Below are positions 45,338 through 56,547 of a DNA stretch of 64,000 nucleotides, piece after piece. The number at the start of each line of letters is the position of its first letter. Position 1 is the stretch's first letter. The stretch comes from Azotobacter vinelandii CA. GTDB taxonomy: Bacteria > Pseudomonadota > Gammaproteobacteria > Pseudomonadales > Pseudomonadaceae. Made by a program: the position numbers and the translations under genes. Below the pieces are notes generated by a model. The model was not told the DNA's origin, did no database searches, and saw only the letters and a program-made list of their open reading frames with translations. The stretch spans positions 558,001 through 622,000 of the forward strand of contig NC_021149.1 in assembly GCF_000380335.1 (NCBI RefSeq), written 5' to 3'.

Positions 45338-47440
45338 GTGGCCCGTACAACCCCTATCAATCGCTACCGTAACATCGGTATCTGTGCCCACGTGGATGCA
45401 GGCAAGACGACGACTACGGAGCGGATCCTGTTCTACACAGGCGTCAACCACAAGATGGGTGAGGTGCATGATGGCGCCGCCACCATGGACTGGATGGTGC
45501 AGGAGCAGGAGCGTGGCATCACCATTACCTCCGCTGCCACCACCGCCTTCTGGCAGGGCTCGACCAAGCAGTACGACAAGTATCGTGTGAATATCATCGA
45601 TACCCCTGGTCACGTGGACTTCACCATCGAAGTGGAGCGTTCGCTGCGGGTGCTGGATGGTGCCGTGGTGGTGTTCTGCGGTACCTCCGGCGTCGAGCCG
45701 CAGTCCGAAACCGTATGGCGCCAGGCCAACAAATACGGTGTCCCGCGCATCGTCTATGTGAACAAGATGGACCGTGCCGGCGCCAACTTCCTGCGCGTCG
45801 TCGAGCAGATCAAGAAGCGCCTGGGACATACCCCGGTTCCGGTCCAGTTGGCGATCGGTGCCGAGGACAACTTCCAGGGCCAGATCGACCTGCTGAAGAT
45901 GAAGGCGATCTATTGGAACGAGGACGACCAGGGCACGAGTTACCGCGAGGAAGAGATTCCTGCGGAGCTGCAGGATCTGGCCGACGAGTATCGCTCGAAC
46001 ATGGTCGAGGCCGCCGCGGAGGCCAATGAAGAGCTGATGAACAAGTACCTGGAGGATGGCGAGCTTTCCGTCGAGGAAATCAAGCTTGGCCTGCGCCTGC
46101 GTACTCTGGCCTGCGAGATCGTTCCGGCAGTCTGCGGTTCTTCGTTCAAGAACAAGGGTGTGCCGCTGGTTCTCGACGCCGTGATCGATTTCCTGCCGGC
46201 TCCGGACGATGTTCCTGCGATCAAGGGTGTCAACCCGGACCACGAGGAGATCGAGGACGAGCGCCATGCCAGCGACGACGAGCCGTTCTCGGCCCTGGCG
46301 TTCAAGATCGCGACCGATCCCTTCGTCGGTACCCTGACTTTCGCGCGTGTCTATTCCGGCGTGCTGAGTTCGGGCGACTCCGTTCTGAACTCGGTGAAGG
46401 GTAAGAAGGAGCGCGTGGGTCGGATGGTGCAGATGCACGCCAATACCCGCGAGGAAATCAAGGAAGTGCGCGCCGGCGATATCGCCGCCCTGATCGGCAT
46501 GAAGGATGTCATCACGGGGGACACCCTGTGCTCCATCGAGAAGCCGATCATCCTGGAGCGTATGGATTTCCCCGAGCCGGTGATTCACGTTGCCGTCGAG
46601 CCGAAGACCAAGGCCGACCAGGAAAAGATGGGTATCGCCCTTGGCAAGCTGGCCCAGGAAGACCCGTCTTTCCGTGTCAAGACCGACGAAGAGTCCGGTC
46701 AGACCATCATCGGTGGCATGGGTGAGCTGCACCTCGACATCATCGTCGACCGCATGAGGCGTGAGTTCGGCGTCGAGGCCAACATCGGCAAGCCGCAGGT
46801 GGCCTACCGCGAAGCGATCCGCAACAAGTGCGAGATCGAAGGCAAGTTCGTGCGCCAGTCCGGCGGTCGCGGTCAGTTCGGCCACTGCTGGATTCGCTTC
46901 GAGCCGGCCGAGGAAGGCGTCGAAGGGCTGGTGTTCGCCAGTGAAGTGGTGGGTGGCGTGGTGCCGAAGGAATACATCCCGGCGATTCAGAAAGGCGTCG
47001 AGGAGCAGATGCAGAATGGCGTAGTCGCCGGCTATCCGCTCATCAGTCTGAAGGCGACCGTGTTCGATGGTTCCTACCATGACGTCGACTCCAACGAAAT
47101 GGCGTTCAAGATCGCGGCTTCCATGGCGACCAAGCAGTTGGCACAGAAAGGTGGTGCCGTGCTGCTGGAACCGATCATGAAGGTCGAGGTGGTGACTCCG
47201 GAGGAGTACATGGGTGACGTGATGGGTGACCTGAACCGTCGGCGTGGTCTGATCCAGGGGATGGAGGATAGCGTTTCCGGCAAGGTCATCCGTGCCGAAG
47301 TCCCGCTGGGCGAGATGTTTGGTTACGCTACTGATGTACGTTCGATGTCCCAGGGACGCGCCAGCTACTCCATGGAATTCTCGAAGTACGCCGAAGCTCC
47401 GGCCAACATCGCCGAAGCTGTCGTCAAAAAACAAGGTTGA
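45338..47440 (+). CDS. fusA: Elongation factor G
   Basis: This 700-residue GTPase drives translocation on the ribosome. G1 is [11 protein letters not shown]3 [10 protein letters not shown]4 NKMDRAG; domain IV-V sequences such as [20 protein letters not shown] and [13 protein letters not shown] are present. The start is GTG at 45338 after GAGGA. It is a single full-length copy, third in the str operon. Confidence 0.99.
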   Translation: MARTTPINRYRNIGICAHVDAGKTTTTERILFYTGVNHKMGEVHDGAATMDWMVQEQERGITITSAATTAFWQGSTKQYDKYRVNIIDTPGHVDFTIEVERSLRVLDGAVVVFCGTSGVEPQSETVWRQANKYGVPRIVYVNKMDRAGANFLRVVEQIKKRLGHTPVPVQLAIGAEDNFQGQIDLLKMKAIYWNEDDQGTSYREEEIPAELQDLADEYRSNMVEAAAEANEELMNKYLEDGELSVEEIKLGLRLRTLACEIVPAVCGSSFKNKGVPLVLDAVIDFLPAPDDVPAIKGVNPDHEEIEDERHASDDEPFSALAFKIATDPFVGTLTFARVYSGVLSSGDSVLNSVKGKKERVGRMVQMHANTREEIKEVRAGDIAALIGMKDVITGDTLCSIEKPIILERMDFPEPVIHVAVEPKTKADQEKMGIALGKLAQEDPSFRVKTDEESGQTIIGGMGELHLDIIVDRMRREFGVEANIGKPQVAYREAIRNKCEIEGKFVRQSGGRGQFGHCWIRFEPAEEGVEGLVFASEVVGGVVPKEYIPAIQKGVEEQMQNGVVAGYPLISLKATVFDGSYHDVDSNEMAFKIAASMATKQLAQKGGAVLLEPIMKVEVVTPEEYMGDVMGDLNRRRGLIQGMEDSVSGKVIRAEVPLGEMFGYATDVRSMSQGRASYSMEFSKYAEAPANIAEAVVKKQG

Positions 47441-47470
47441 TTCAGCCCTTTAAGTAAGAGGTTTACTGTC

Positions 47471-48664
47471 GTGGCTAAGGAAAAATTCGAACGTAACAAA
47501 CCGCACGTCAACGTTGGCACCATCGGTCACGTGGACCATGGCAAGACCACTCTGACGGCCGCTCTGACCAAGGTTTGTGCCGAGACCTGGGGTGGCGCCG
47601 CTCGTGCCTTCGATCAGATCGACAACGCTCCGGAAGAAAAGGCGCGCGGTATCACCATCAACACCTCGCACGTTGAATACGACTCCGCGACCCGTCACTA
47701 CGCGCACGTCGACTGTCCCGGTCACGCCGACTACGTGAAGAACATGATCACCGGCGCCGCCCAGATGGACGGCGCGATCCTGGTCTGCTCGGCCGCCGAC
47801 GGCCCCATGCCGCAGACCCGCGAGCACATCCTGCTGTCCCGCCAGGTAGGCGTTCCCTACATCGTCGTGTTCCTGAACAAGGCCGACATGGTCGACGACG
47901 CCGAGCTGCTGGAACTGGTCGAGATGGAAGTGCGTGATCTGCTGTCCACCTACGACTTCCCGGGCGACGACACCCCGATCATCACCGGCTCTGCCCTGAT
48001 GGCGCTGGAAGGCAAGGACGACAACGGCATCGGCGTCTCCGCCGTGCGCAAGCTGGTGGAAACCCTGGACTCCTATATTCCGGAGCCGGTGCGTGCCGTC
48101 GATCAGCCGTTCCTGATGCCGATCGAGGACGTGTTCTCGATCTCCGGCCGCGGCACCGTGGTGACCGGTCGCGTCGAGCGCGGCATCGTCAAGGTCGGCG
48201 AGGAAGTGGAAATCGTCGGTATCCGTCCGACCACCAAGACCACCTGCACCGGCGTGGAAATGTTCCGCAAGCTGCTCGACGAAGGGCGTGCCGGCGAGAA
48301 CATCGGCGCCCTGCTGCGCGGCACCAAGCGTGAGGACGTGGAGCGCGGCCAGGTTCTGGCCAAGCCGGGCACCATCAAGCCGCACACCAAGTTCGAAGCC
48401 GAAGTGTATGTGCTGTCCAAGGAAGAAGGTGGTCGTCACACCCCGTTCTTCAAGGGCTACCGCCCGCAGTTCTACTTCCGTACCACCGACGTGACCGGTA
48501 ACGTCGAGCTGCCGGAAGGCGTCGAGATGGTGATGCCGGGTGACAACATCAAGATGACCGTCACCCTGATCGCTCCGATCGCCATGGAAGACGGTCTGCG
48601 TTTCGCCATTCGCGAAGGCGGTCGTACCGTCGGCGCCGGTGTGGTGGCCAAGATCATCGAGTAA
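47471..48664 (+). CDS. tufA: Elongation factor Tu (tufA copy)
   Basis: This is the second 397-residue EF-Tu gene, at the end of the str operon after fusA. The protein is identical to the copy at 30998. The start codon is GTG and the first 11 codons carry four of the about nine base differences; the rest is almost identical to the other copy and the identity stops three bases after the stop codon. This indicates recent gene conversion. A strong intrinsic terminator follows. Confidence 0.98.
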   Translation: MAKEKFERNKPHVNVGTIGHVDHGKTTLTAALTKVCAETWGGAARAFDQIDNAPEEKARGITINTSHVEYDSATRHYAHVDCPGHADYVKNMITGAAQMDGAILVCSAADGPMPQTREHILLSRQVGVPYIVVFLNKADMVDDAELLELVEMEVRDLLSTYDFPGDDTPIITGSALMALEGKDDNGIGVSAVRKLVETLDSYIPEPVRAVDQPFLMPIEDVFSISGRGTVVTGRVERGIVKVGEEVEIVGIRPTTKTTCTGVEMFRKLLDEGRAGENIGALLRGTKREDVERGQVLAKPGTIKPHTKFEAEVYVLSKEEGGRHTPFFKGYRPQFYFRTTDVTGNVELPEGVEMVMPGDNIKMTVTLIAPIAMEDGLRFAIREGGRTVGAGVVAKIIE

Positions 48665-48677
48665 TCGATGGGATGGT

Positions 48678-48705
48678 AGAAAAAGCCCCTTTTGGGGCTT
48701 TTTCT
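48678..48705 (+). terminator. Intrinsic terminator after tufA
   Basis: AGAAAAAGCCCC and GGGGCTTTTTCT form a perfect 12-bp stem with a TTTT loop; the T-run is inside the 3' arm. It ends the str operon and, being symmetric, could work in both directions. Confidence 0.9.
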
Positions 48706-48722
48706 ATTGCTGATCATTTTGT

Positions 48723-48751
48723 TTGACACCCCAGGGGGGCATCCGTACAAT
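48723..48751 (+). promoter_or_regulatory. Promoter of S10 operon (rpsJ)
   Basis: A perfect -35 TTGACA (48723-48728) is followed after 17 bases by -10 TACAAT (48746-48751). The rpsJ start lies 64 bases further on. This is among the best sigma70-type promoters in the window. Confidence 0.85.
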
Positions 48752-48814
48752 TGCGCCTCCTTTTATCGGGCGTATTCCGCTCGGTAGGGTGGCAACTTCG
48801 AGTCTGAGGTCAAA

Positions 48815-49126
48815 ATGCAAAACCAACAAATCCGTATTCGGTTGAAGGCTTTTGACCATCGCCTGATTGATCAATCTACCCAGGAAATCGTGGAAACCGC
48901 GAAACGTACTGGTGCTCAGGTGCGTGGTCCGATTCCTCTGCCTACCCGTAAAGAGCGGTATACCGTTCTGATTTCGCCGCACGTCAACAAGGATGCGCGT
49001 GATCAGTACGAAATTCGTACCCACAAGCGTGTGCTGGATATTGTTCAGCCGACCGACAAGACCGTCGACGCGCTGATGAAGCTCGATCTGGCGGCTGGCG
49101 TGGAAGTGCAGATCAGCCTCGGCTAA
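48815..49126 (+). CDS. rpsJ: 30S ribosomal protein S10 (NusE)
   Basis: This 103-residue protein is part of the 30S head and, as NusE, of antitermination complexes with NusB and Nus[21 protein letters not shown] and [20 protein letters not shown] are the family markers. GAGGT lies 7 bases before the ATG. It is first in the S10 operon. Confidence 0.99.
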   Translation: MQNQQIRIRLKAFDHRLIDQSTQEIVETAKRTGAQVRGPIPLPTRKERYTVLISPHVNKDARDQYEIRTHKRVLDIVQPTDKTVDALMKLDLAAGVEVQISLG

Positions 49127-49210
49127 GACCATTCAGGTCTTGGTCGTGTAACGCTCTGAAATGGGCGGCCATAGCGGGTGAAAGCCCCGTACACTCAAGA
49201 GGTTCAAGAA

Positions 49211-49846
49211 ATGACTATTGGTGTAATCGGTCGTAAGTGCGGTATGACCCGCATTTTCACCGAAGAGGGTGTCTCCGTTCCGGTTACGGTCATCGAGATC
49301 GAGCCGAACCGTGTGACCCAGTTCAAGAATGCAGAGAGCGACGGCTATCTGGCGGTGCAGGTCACCGTCGGCGAGCGTCGGGCTTCGCGTGTGACCAAGG
49401 CGCAGGCTGGTCACTTCGCCAAGGCAAATGTCGCTGCCGGTCGTGGGGTCTGGGAGTTCCGCCTCGAAGAGGGCGAGTACCAGTCCGGCGACCAGATCAC
49501 TGTCGAGATTTTCCAGGCCGGGCAGCTGGTGGACGTCACCGGCCAGTCCAAGGGTAAAGGCTACGCCGGCACCATCAAACGCTGGAATTTCCGCGGTCAG
49601 GACAATACCCACGGCAACTCCGTTTCCCACCGTGTTCCGGGCTCCATCGGCCAGTGCCAGACTCCTGGCCGTGTGTTCAAGGGCAAGAAAATGTCCGGTC
49701 ATTTGGGCGCCGAGCGCGTGACCGTGCAGTCCCTGGAAGTGGTTCGTGTCGACTCCGAGCGCAATCTGCTGCTGGTCAAGGGTGCCATTCCCGGCGCTAC
49801 CGGTGGCGATGTGATCGTGCGTCCGGCGGCCAAGGCTCGCGGTTAA
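49211..49846 (+). CDS. rplC: 50S ribosomal protein L3
   Basis: This 211-residue protein starts assembly of the 50S subunit near the peptidyl transferase centre. The start [20 protein letters not shown] and the loop [20 protein letters not shown] are conserved. I chose ATG 49211 with AGAGGT upstream; the in-frame ATG at 49178 gives an unlikely leader. Confidence 0.99.
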   Translation: MTIGVIGRKCGMTRIFTEEGVSVPVTVIEIEPNRVTQFKNAESDGYLAVQVTVGERRASRVTKAQAGHFAKANVAAGRGVWEFRLEEGEYQSGDQITVEIFQAGQLVDVTGQSKGKGYAGTIKRWNFRGQDNTHGNSVSHRVPGSIGQCQTPGRVFKGKKMSGHLGAERVTVQSLEVVRVDSERNLLLVKGAIPGATGGDVIVRPAAKARG

Positions 49847-49860
49847 GAGGGGAAGCTGAG

Positions 49861-50463
49861 ATGCAATTGAATGTGAATGGCGCTCAGGCGATCGAAGTCT
49901 CCGAGCGCACCTTTGGCGGCGAGTTCAACGAGACCCTCGTGCACCAGGCAGTCGTCGCCTATCTGGCCGGTGGCCGTCAGGGCAGCAAGCAGCAGAAGAA
50001 CCGCTCCGATGTCAGTGGTGGCGGCAAGCGCCCCTGGCGCCAGAAGGGTACTGGCCGTGCGCGCGCCGGTACTAGCCGTGGTCCGCTCTGGCGTGGCGGT
50101 GGCGTGACCTTCGCCGCCCGCCCGCAAAACCACGATCAGAAGCTCAACAAGAAGATGTACCGCGCCGCTCTGCGCTCGATCCTGAGCGAGCTCGTGCGTC
50201 AGGAGCGTCTGGTCGTCGTCGAAGATTTCGCCGTGGATGCTCCCAAGACCAAGAGCCTAGTGAGCAAGCTGGGCGGTCTGGGCCTGAGCGACGTGCTGAT
50301 CGTCTCCGATGCTGTGGATCAGAACCTGTATCTGGCCGCCCGTAACTTGCCGCACGTCGATGTTCGCGATGTCCTGGGGTCCGATCCGGTCAGCCTGATC
50401 GCCTATGACAAGGTGCTGATCACCGTGCCGGCCGTGAAGAAATTCGAGGAGCTGCTGGGATGA
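49861..50463 (+). CDS. rplD: 50S ribosomal protein L4
   Basis: This 200-residue protein lines the peptide exit tunnel with its long loop ([20 protein letters not shown]). In enterobacteria L4 also represses the S10 operon. GAGGGGAAG precedes the ATG at 49861. The stop overlaps rplW by four bases (ATGA). Confidence 0.99.
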   Translation: MQLNVNGAQAIEVSERTFGGEFNETLVHQAVVAYLAGGRQGSKQQKNRSDVSGGGKRPWRQKGTGRARAGTSRGPLWRGGGVTFAARPQNHDQKLNKKMYRAALRSILSELVRQERLVVVEDFAVDAPKTKSLVSKLGGLGLSDVLIVSDAVDQNLYLAARNLPHVDVRDVLGSDPVSLIAYDKVLITVPAVKKFEELLG

Positions 50464-50759
50464 ACCAGGAACGCGTATTCAAAGTACTGCTTGGTCCGCA
50501 CATCTCCGAGAAGGCCACCGTGCTGGCGGAAAGCAAGAAGCAGTTCGTTTTCAAGGTTGCCACCGATGCAACCAAGCTGGAAATCAAGAAGGCCGTCGAG
50601 GCCTTGTTCGACGTGAAGGTCGCTAATGTCACCACCCTGAATGTCCAGGGCAAGACCAAGCGTACCGTTCGCGGTCTGGGCAAGCGCAACGACTGGAAGA
50701 AGGCATATGTCGCTCTTCAGCCTGGCCAAGATCTCGATTTCGCCAGCAGCGCTGAGTAA
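50460..50759 (+). CDS. rplW: 50S ribosomal protein L23
   Basis: This 99-residue protein at the tunnel exit is the docking point for trigger factor and SRP. The start [19 protein letters not shown] and [20 protein letters not shown] are typical. Translation is coupled to rplD by the ATGA overlap. Confidence 0.98.
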   Translation: MNQERVFKVLLGPHISEKATVLAESKKQFVFKVATDATKLEIKKAVEALFDVKVANVTTLNVQGKTKRTVRGLGKRNDWKKAYVALQPGQDLDFASSAE

Positions 50760-50770
50760 AGGGGTGCATC

Positions 50771-51592
50771 ATGGCAATCGTTAAATGCAAGCCGACTTCC
50801 GCTGGCCGCCGTTTCGTGGTCAAGGTGGTCAACCAGGAGCTGCACAAGGGTGCCCCTTACGCGCCGCTGCTGGAGAAGAAGTCCAAGTCCGGTGGTCGTA
50901 ACAACAACGGCCGCATCACTACCCGTCATATCGGTGGTGGTCACAAGCAGCACTATCGCCTGGTCGATTTTCGTCGCAACAAGGACGGCATTCCTGCCAC
51001 CGTCGAGCGCATCGAGTACGACCCGAACCGTACCGCACACATTGCGTTGCTGAAGTACGCCGACGGCGAGCGTCGCTATATCATCGCACCGAAAGGTGTC
51101 GTGGCCGGTGACCAGTTGATTTCCGGAGTGAACGCGCCGATCAAGGCCGGCAACACGCTACCGCTGCGCAACATTCCGGTCGGCTCCACCATTCACGGTG
51201 TCGAGCTGAAGCCGGGCAAGGGAGCGCAGATCGCTCGTTCCGCTGGTGCCTCCGCGCAACTGGTCGCACGCGAAGGGGCCTATGTGACCCTGCGTCTGCG
51301 TTCCGGCGAGATGCGCAAGGTCCTGGCTGATTGCCGCGCGACTCTGGGCGAGGTTTCCAACTCCGAGCACAGCCTGCGTTCTCTGGGCAAGGCCGGCGCC
51401 AAACGCTGGCGCGGTGTTCGCCCGACCGTTCGCGGTGTGGCGATGAACCCGGTCGACCACCCGCATGGTGGTGGTGAAGGTCGTACCTCGGGTGGTCGTC
51501 ATCCGGTGTCGCCGTGGGGCTTCCCGACCAAGGGTGCGAAGACCCGGTCGAACAAGCGCACCGACAACATGATCGTCCGCCGCCGTAAGTAA
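50771..51592 (+). CDS. rplB: 50S ribosomal protein L2
   Basis: This 273-residue protein is needed for subunit joining and peptidyl transferase structure. The N-terminal [20 protein letters not shown] and the highly conserved [20 protein letters not shown] with its critical His are present. Confidence 0.99.
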   Translation: MAIVKCKPTSAGRRFVVKVVNQELHKGAPYAPLLEKKSKSGGRNNNGRITTRHIGGGHKQHYRLVDFRRNKDGIPATVERIEYDPNRTAHIALLKYADGERRYIIAPKGVVAGDQLISGVNAPIKAGNTLPLRNIPVGSTIHGVELKPGKGAQIARSAGASAQLVAREGAYVTLRLRSGEMRKVLADCRATLGEVSNSEHSLRSLGKAGAKRWRGVRPTVRGVAMNPVDHPHGGGEGRTSGGRHPVSPWGFPTKGAKTRSNKRTDNMIVRRRK

Positions 51593-51608
51593 CTAGAGGG
51601 ATACGACT

Positions 51609-51884
51609 GTGCCGCGTTCTCTGAAAAAAGGTCCTTTCATCGATCTTCACCTGTTGAAGAAGGTCGAAGTGGCGGTGGAAAAGAACGATCGCAAACCGGT
51701 CAAGACTTGGTCGCGTCGTTCGATGATCCTGCCGCAGATGGTCGGTCTGACCATTGCTGTGCATAACGGCCGTCAACATGTCCCGGTGCTCATCAGCGAG
51801 GATATGGTCGGTCATAAACTGGGCGAGTTTGCCGCTACCCGTACCTATCGTGGTCATGCGGCAGATAAAAAGGCCAAGCGTTGA
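51609..51884 (+). CDS. rpsS: 30S ribosomal protein S19
   Basis: This 91-residue head protein has the family sequence [39 protein letters not shown] and [14 protein letters not shown]. The start is GTG at 51609 after AGAGGGA. Confidence 0.98.
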   Translation: MPRSLKKGPFIDLHLLKKVEVAVEKNDRKPVKTWSRRSMILPQMVGLTIAVHNGRQHVPVLISEDMVGHKLGEFAATRTYRGHAADKKAKR

Positions 51885-51897
51885 GGGGTAAGGAAAG

Positions 51898-52230
51898 ATG
51901 GAAGTAGCCGCTAAGCTGTCGGGCGCTCGAATCTCCGCCCAGAAAGCCCGCTTGGTCGCCGACCAGATCCGCGGGAAGAAGGTGGGCGATGCGCTCAACC
52001 TGCTGGCTTTCAGCAGCAAGAAAGCCGCCGAGATCATGAAGAAAGTGCTGGAGTCGGCCGTTGCCAACGCCGAGCACAACGAGGGCGCAGACGTGGACGA
52101 CCTGAAGGTCTCCACCGTTTTCGTCAACGAGGGGCGTTCGCTTAAGCGCATCATGCCGCGTGCCAAGGGCCGTGCTGATCGCATCGTCAAGCGGTCTTGC
52201 CATATCACTGTCAAGGTTGCGGACAAGTAA
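51898..52230 (+). CDS. rplV: 50S ribosomal protein L22
   Basis: This 110-residue protein has a loop that reaches the exit tunnel near the macrolide site ([20 protein letters not shown] region). The start [20 protein letters not shown] follows AAGGAAAG. No macrolide-type deletion in the loop is evident. Confidence 0.99.
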   Translation: MEVAAKLSGARISAQKARLVADQIRGKKVGDALNLLAFSSKKAAEIMKKVLESAVANAEHNEGADVDDLKVSTVFVNEGRSLKRIMPRAKGRADRIVKRSCHITVKVADK

Positions 52231-52243
52231 CGGAGTCGATCAG

Positions 52244-52930
52244 ATGGGTCAGAAAGTACATCCCGTAGGCATTCGCCTGGGAATCGTCAAGGAGCACACC
52301 TCGGTTTGGTATGCCGACCGCAAGAATTACGCGGACTATTTGTATGCCGACCTGAAGGTGCGTGAGTATCTCCAAGACAAACTAAAAAGCGCGTCCGTGA
52401 GCCGCATCGATATCGCTCGTCCGGCTCAAACCGCACGCATCACCATCCACACCGCGCGTCCCGGTATCGTGATCGGCAAGAAGGGTGAGGATGTCGAGAA
52501 GCTGCGTCAGGACCTGACCAAGCAAATGGGTGTGCCGGTGCACATCAACATCGAAGAGATCCGCAAGCCGGAACTCGACAGTATGCTGGTTGCTCAGAGC
52601 GTGGCCCAGCAGCTTGAGCGTCGCGTGATGTTCCGTCGCGCCATGAAGCGTGCGGTACAGAACGCCATGCGCATTGGTGCCAAGGGCATCAAGATCCAGG
52701 TGAGTGGTCGTCTGGGCGGTGCCGAAATCGCCCGTACCGAATGGTACCGCGAAGGCCGTGTGCCGCTGCACACCCTGCGCGCGGATATCGATTACGCCAC
52801 CTACGAAGCGCACACCACCTACGGTGTGATCGGCGTCAAGGTTTGGATCTTCAAGGGCGAGGTCATCGGTGGCCAGCACGAAGAGCTCAAGCCGCAAGCG
52901 CCTGCGCCTCGCAAAAAAGCTGCTAAGTAA
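52244..52930 (+). CDS. rpsC: 30S ribosomal protein S3
   Basis: This 228-residue protein lies at the mRNA entry and has helicase activity in the ribosome. The KH domain GXXG is in [18 protein letters not shown] chose ATG 52244 ([13 protein letters not shown]) after CGGAG; the frame extends upstream without a ribosome site. Confidence 0.99.
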   Translation: MGQKVHPVGIRLGIVKEHTSVWYADRKNYADYLYADLKVREYLQDKLKSASVSRIDIARPAQTARITIHTARPGIVIGKKGEDVEKLRQDLTKQMGVPVHINIEEIRKPELDSMLVAQSVAQQLERRVMFRRAMKRAVQNAMRIGAKGIKIQVSGRLGGAEIARTEWYREGRVPLHTLRADIDYATYEAHTTYGVIGVKVWIFKGEVIGGQHEELKPQAPAPRKKAAK

Positions 52931-52944
52931 GAGGAGTACGCAAC

Positions 52945-53358
52945 ATGTTGCAACCCAAGCGTACAAAATTCCGCAAGCAGATGACCGGCCACAACCGCGG
53001 CCTGGCTCACCGTGGTAGCAAGGTCAGCTTCGGCGAGTTCGCCCTGAAGTCCGTGAGCCGCGGTCGTCTCACCGCCCGCCAGATCGAGGCTGCGCGTCGC
53101 GCCTTGACCCGTCACGTCAAGCGTGGCGGCAAGATCTGGATCCGCGTATTCCCCGACAAGCCGGTTACCAAGAAGCCTCTCGAAGTTCGTATGGGTAAGG
53201 GCAAGGGGAACGTCGAGTACTGGGTTGCCCAGATTCAGCCGGGCAAGGTGCTCTACGAAATCGAGGGTGTTTCCGAAGAGCTGGCGCGCGAGGCTTTCGC
53301 CCTGGCAGCAGCCAAGCTGCCGCTCGCCACCACTTTTGTTAAGCGGACGGTGATGTGA
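52945..53358 (+). CDS. rplP: 50S ribosomal protein L16
   Basis: This 137-residue protein helps shape the A site. [20 protein letters not shown] and GRGTE-type core [24 protein letters not shown] sequence (here [20 protein letters not shown]) are the markers. GAGGAG precedes the start. Its stop overlaps the rpmC start by one base. Confidence 0.98.
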   Translation: MLQPKRTKFRKQMTGHNRGLAHRGSKVSFGEFALKSVSRGRLTARQIEAARRALTRHVKRGGKIWIRVFPDKPVTKKPLEVRMGKGKGNVEYWVAQIQPGKVLYEIEGVSEELAREAFALAAAKLPLATTFVKRTVM

Positions 53359-53549
53359 TGAAAGCGAGTGAACTTCGTGAAAAAACAGCTGAGCAGTTGA
53401 ACGAGCAATTGCTCGGCCTGCTGCGCGACCAGTTCAATCTGCGCATGCAGAAGGCGACTGGCCAACTGGGGCAGACTCACCTGCTCTCGCAAGTGAAGCG
53501 CGACATCGCTCGCGTCAAGACTGTGCTCAACCAGCAGGCAGGTAAGTGA
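53358..53549 (+). CDS. rpmC: 50S ribosomal protein L29
   Basis: This 63-residue helical protein sits near the tunnel exit. It begins [19 protein letters not shown] and ends with [19 protein letters not shown] 53358 is preferred to the GTG three bases earlier. It is tightly packed between rplP and rpsQ. Confidence 0.97.
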   Translation: MKASELREKTAEQLNEQLLGLLRDQFNLRMQKATGQLGQTHLLSQVKRDIARVKTVLNQQAGK

Positions 53550-53551
53550 TC

Positions 53552-53818
53552 ATGGCTGAAGCTCAGAAAACCGTTCGCACGCTGACCGGCCGTGTCGTAA
53601 GCGACAAAATGGACAAGACCATCACCGTCCTGATCGAGCGCCGCGTGAAGCACCCGATCTACGGTAAATACGTGAAGCGTTCGACCAAGCTGCACGCTCA
53701 CGACGAAACCAACCAGTGCCGTATCGGCGACACGGTCACCATTCGCGAGACCCGTCCGCTGGCCAAGACCAAGTCCTGGATGCTGGTGGAAGTCGTCGAG
53801 CGCGCGGTGGAAGTCTAA
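53552..53818 (+). CDS. rpsQ: 30S ribosomal protein S17
   Basis: This 88-residue primary rRNA-binding protein has the OB-fold sequence [20 protein letters not shown] and the loop [20 protein letters not shown] chose ATG 53552, two bases after the rpmC stop. It closes the S10 operon. Confidence 0.98.
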   Translation: MAEAQKTVRTLTGRVVSDKMDKTITVLIERRVKHPIYGKYVKRSTKLHAHDETNQCRIGDTVTIRETRPLAKTKSWMLVEVVERAVEV

Positions 53819-53841
53819 GAGACTAAGGGTCGGAGAAAGTT

Positions 53842-54210
53842 ATGATTCAGACTCAATCCATGCTCGATGTGGCCGACAACAGTGGTGCTCGCCGCGTCAT
53901 GTGCATCAAGGTACTGGGTGGCTCGCACCGCCGTTACGCCGGCATCGGCGACATCATCAAGGTTACCGTGAAGGAAGCGATTCCGCGCGGCAAGGTCAAG
54001 AAGGGCCAGGTCATGACCGCTGTCGTGGTTCGCACCCGGCACGGCGTGCGTCGCCCCGATGGCTCCATCATTCGCTTCGACGGTAATGCGGCCGTCCTGC
54101 TCAACAACAAGCAGGAGCCGATCGGCACCCGCATCTTCGGGCCGGTCACTCGTGAGCTTCGTTCCGAGAAGTTCATGAAGATCGTCTCGCTTGCCCCTGA
54201 AGTGCTGTAA
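53842..54210 (+). CDS. rplN: 50S ribosomal protein L14
   Basis: This 122-residue protein forms an intersubunit bridge. [20 protein letters not shown] and the C-terminal [20 protein letters not shown] are diagnostic. It begins the spc group of genes, 23 bases after rpsQ; I see no clear promoter in that short gap. Confidence 0.99.
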   Translation: MIQTQSMLDVADNSGARRVMCIKVLGGSHRRYAGIGDIIKVTVKEAIPRGKVKKGQVMTAVVVRTRHGVRRPDGSIIRFDGNAAVLLNNKQEPIGTRIFGPVTRELRSEKFMKIVSLAPEVL

Positions 54211-54222
54211 GGAGAAGCCGTC

Positions 54223-54537
54223 ATGCAAAAGATTCGTCGTGACGACGAGATCATCGTCATCGCCGGCAAAGACAAGGGCAAGCGTGGCAAGGTGCTCAAG
54301 GTTCTCGCTGACGACCGTCTGGTCGTCAGCGGCGTCAACCTGATCAAGCGCCACAGCAAGCCGAACCCCATGCTTGGCGTCCAAGGCGGTATCGTCGAGA
54401 AGGAGGCGCCGCTGCACGTCTCCAACGTGGCCATCTTCAACGCCGAAACCAGCAAGGCTGATCGCGTTGGTTTCAAGATCGAAGACGGCAAGAAAATTCG
54501 TATCTTCAAGTCGACCCAAAAGCCGGTTGATGCTTGA
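54223..54537 (+). CDS. rplX: 50S ribosomal protein L24
   Basis: This 104-residue assembly initiator has a KOW motif in [26 protein letters not shown] precedes the ATG. It lies 12 bases after rplN and 20 before rplE. Confidence 0.98.
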   Translation: MQKIRRDDEIIVIAGKDKGKRGKVLKVLADDRLVVSGVNLIKRHSKPNPMLGVQGGIVEKEAPLHVSNVAIFNAETSKADRVGFKIEDGKKIRIFKSTQKPVDA

Positions 54538-54557
54538 GCACTGCTAGGTAGATAACC

Positions 54558-55097
54558 ATGGCACGACTAAAAGAGATTTATCGGAACGAGATCGCGCCCA
54601 AGCTGAAGAACGAGCTTCAGCTGGTCAACGTGATGGAGGTTCCGCGCATCACCAAAATCACTCTGAACATGGGGCTTGGCGAGGCGGTTGGTGACAAGAA
54701 GGTCATCGAGAACGCTGTTGCCGATCTGGAGAAGATCACCGGCCAGAAACCCGTGGTCACCTATGCCCGCAAGTCCATCGCAGGTTTCAAGATCCGCGAA
54801 GGCTGGCCGATCGGCGTCAAGGTGACCCTGCGCCGTGATCGTATGTACGAGTTCCTGGATCGTCTGCTTTCCATCTCCCTGCCGCGGGTACGCGACTTCC
54901 GTGGCCTGAATGCCAAGTCCTTCGATGGGCGTGGCAACTACAGCATGGGTGTGAAGGAGCAGATCATCTTCCCGGAAATCGATTACGACAAGATCGATGC
55001 CTTGCGTGGTCTGGATATCACTCTGACCACCACTGCCCGTACCGATGACGAGGGTCGTGCCCTGTTGCGCGCCTTCAACTTCCCGTTCCGCAACTGA
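54558..55097 (+). CDS. rplE: 50S ribosomal protein L5
   Basis: This 179-residue protein binds 5S rRNA in the central protuberance. [20 protein letters not shown] and [20 protein letters not shown] are family markers. In E. coli, S8 represses spc translation near the start of this gene. Confidence 0.99.
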   Translation: MARLKEIYRNEIAPKLKNELQLVNVMEVPRITKITLNMGLGEAVGDKKVIENAVADLEKITGQKPVVTYARKSIAGFKIREGWPIGVKVTLRRDRMYEFLDRLLSISLPRVRDFRGLNAKSFDGRGNYSMGVKEQIIFPEIDYDKIDALRGLDITLTTTARTDDEGRALLRAFNFPFRN

Positions 55098-55109
55098 TTG
55101 GAGTAGGAA

Positions 55110-55415
55110 ATGGCCAAACAGAGCATGAAAAACCGCGAGCTGAAGCGTCAGCAGACGGTTGCCAAGTACGCCAAGAAGCGTGCCGAGCTGAAAGCTATCA
55201 TCGCCAACCCGAACTCCACTCCGGAGCAGCGTTGGGAAGCCCAGATCGCCCTGCAGAAGCAGCCCCGCGATGCCAGCGCCTCGCGCCTGCGTAATCGCTG
55301 CCGCCTGACCGGTCGTCCCCATGGGGTCTACCGCAAGTTCGGTCTGGCGCGCAACATGCTGCGCCAGGCAGCCATGCGTGGTGATGTGCCGGGTCTGGTC
55401 AAGGCCAGCTGGTAA
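55110..55415 (+). CDS. rpsN: 30S ribosomal protein S14
   Basis: This 101-residue protein is the long, zinc-free type: no CxxC pairs, and the sequence [20 protein letters not shown] and [20 protein letters not shown] are present. It is followed by an intrinsic terminator, unusual within this gene group. Confidence 0.98.
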   Translation: MAKQSMKNRELKRQQTVAKYAKKRAELKAIIANPNSTPEQRWEAQIALQKQPRDASASRLRNRCRLTGRPHGVYRKFGLARNMLRQAAMRGDVPGLVKASW

Positions 55416-55459
55416 GCACGCCCCTAGGCTCTCGAATTCATCGTCGAGCCTGGATCATC

Positions 55460-55491
55460 GAATCAAGCCCCTTATGGGGCTTGATTCTTTT
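55460..55491 (+). terminator. Intrinsic terminator between rpsN and rpsH
   Basis: GAATCAAGCCCC and GGGGCTTGATTC form a perfect 12-bp stem with a TTAT loop, followed by TTTTAT. It lies 45 bases after the rpsN stop and would end the first part of the spc operon. Confidence 0.8.
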
Positions 55492-55509
55492 ATGGTCAGC
55501 CTCTAGGAT
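55481..55509 (+). promoter_or_regulatory. Candidate promoter before rpsH
   Basis: A -35-like TTGATT (55481-55486) lies within the 3' arm of the terminator, followed after 17 bases by TAGGAT (55504-55509). The same arrangement is seen before rpsM. The rpsH start is 90 bases downstream. Confidence 0.45.
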
Positions 55510-55598
55510 GCTCGGCTCTCCTGACTCTTGATTTTCATCCGTCAAAGTCCGGAGCTCGGGCCGCAAGGCTTTCTTTCTGTATCAGGAGCAATTAGCCC

Positions 55599-55991
55599 AT
55601 GAGTATGCAGGACCCGTTAGCGGACATGCTAACTCGTATCCGTAATGCCCAGATGGCTGAGAAGACCGTCGTGAGTATGCCGTCTTCCAAGCTGAAGGTG
55701 GCAGTGGCCAATGTTCTCAAGAACGAAGGTTACATTTCGGATTACCAAGTCAGTAGCGATGCCAAGCCGCTGCTGTCCATTGAGCTCAAGTATTTCGAAG
55801 GCCGTCCGGTCATCGAGGAGCTCAAGCGCGTGAGCCGTCCCGGCCTGCGCCAGTACAAGTCTGTCGATCAACTGCCGAAAGTTCGTGGCGGTCTGGGCGT
55901 TTCGATCGTCTCCACCAACAAGGGTGTGATGACTGATCGTGCGGCTCGTGCTGCCGGTGTTGGCGGCGAAGTGCTCTGCACTGTGTTCTAA
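55599..55991 (+). CDS. rpsH: 30S ribosomal protein S8
   Basis: This 130-residue primary binding protein starts [20 protein letters not shown] and ends with [20 protein letters not shown] then the conserved [13 protein letters not shown] tail. AGGAG lies 12 bases before the ATG. The 183-base gap upstream holds a terminator and a candidate promoter. Confidence 0.99.
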   Translation: MSMQDPLADMLTRIRNAQMAEKTVVSMPSSKLKVAVANVLKNEGYISDYQVSSDAKPLLSIELKYFEGRPVIEELKRVSRPGLRQYKSVDQLPKVRGGLGVSIVSTNKGVMTDRAARAAGVGGEVLCTVF

Positions 55992-56003
55992 GGGGGGAAC
56001 AGC

Positions 56004-56537
56004 ATGTCTCGCGTTGCTAAGAACCCCGTCAAGCTGCCCGCTGGCGTAGAGGTCAAGCTGGCTGGTCAGCAGCTTTCGGTGAAGGGGGCGAAAGGCTCTC
56101 TCGAATTGAATGTGCATCCCTCGGTCGAGGTCGTTCAGGAGGCTGGCGAGCTGCGTTTTGCTGCCCGTAATGGCGATCAGCAGAACAGAGCCATGGCCGG
56201 CACCACCCGTGCACTTGTCAACAACATGGTGATTGGCGTCAGCCAGGGCTTCGAGCGCAAGCTGCAGCTGGTCGGCGTTGGTTACAAAGCGCAGGCCAAG
56301 GGGCAAGTCCTGTCCCTGGCGCTTGGTTTCTCCCATCCGGTGGATTATCAGTTGCCGCAGGGCATCACTGCGGAAACTCCCAGCCAGACCGATATCCTGA
56401 TCAAGGGGATCGACAAGCAACTGGTTGGCCAGGTGGCAGCCGAGATTCGCGATTTCCGTCGTCCCGAGCCGTACAAAGGCAAAGGGGTGCGGTATTCCGA
56501 CGAAGTGGTCCATCGCAAAGAAGCCAAGAAAAAGTAG
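56004..56537 (+). CDS. rplF: 50S ribosomal protein L6
   Basis: This 177-residue protein lies near the factor-binding site. [20 protein letters not shown] and the C-terminal [20 protein letters not shown] are typical. AAGGGGGG precedes the start, 12 bases after rpsH. Confidence 0.99.
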   Translation: MSRVAKNPVKLPAGVEVKLAGQQLSVKGAKGSLELNVHPSVEVVQEAGELRFAARNGDQQNRAMAGTTRALVNNMVIGVSQGFERKLQLVGVGYKAQAKGQVLSLALGFSHPVDYQLPQGITAETPSQTDILIKGIDKQLVGQVAAEIRDFRRPEPYKGKGVRYSDEVVHRKEAKKK

Positions 56538-56547
56538 GGCATAGCAA

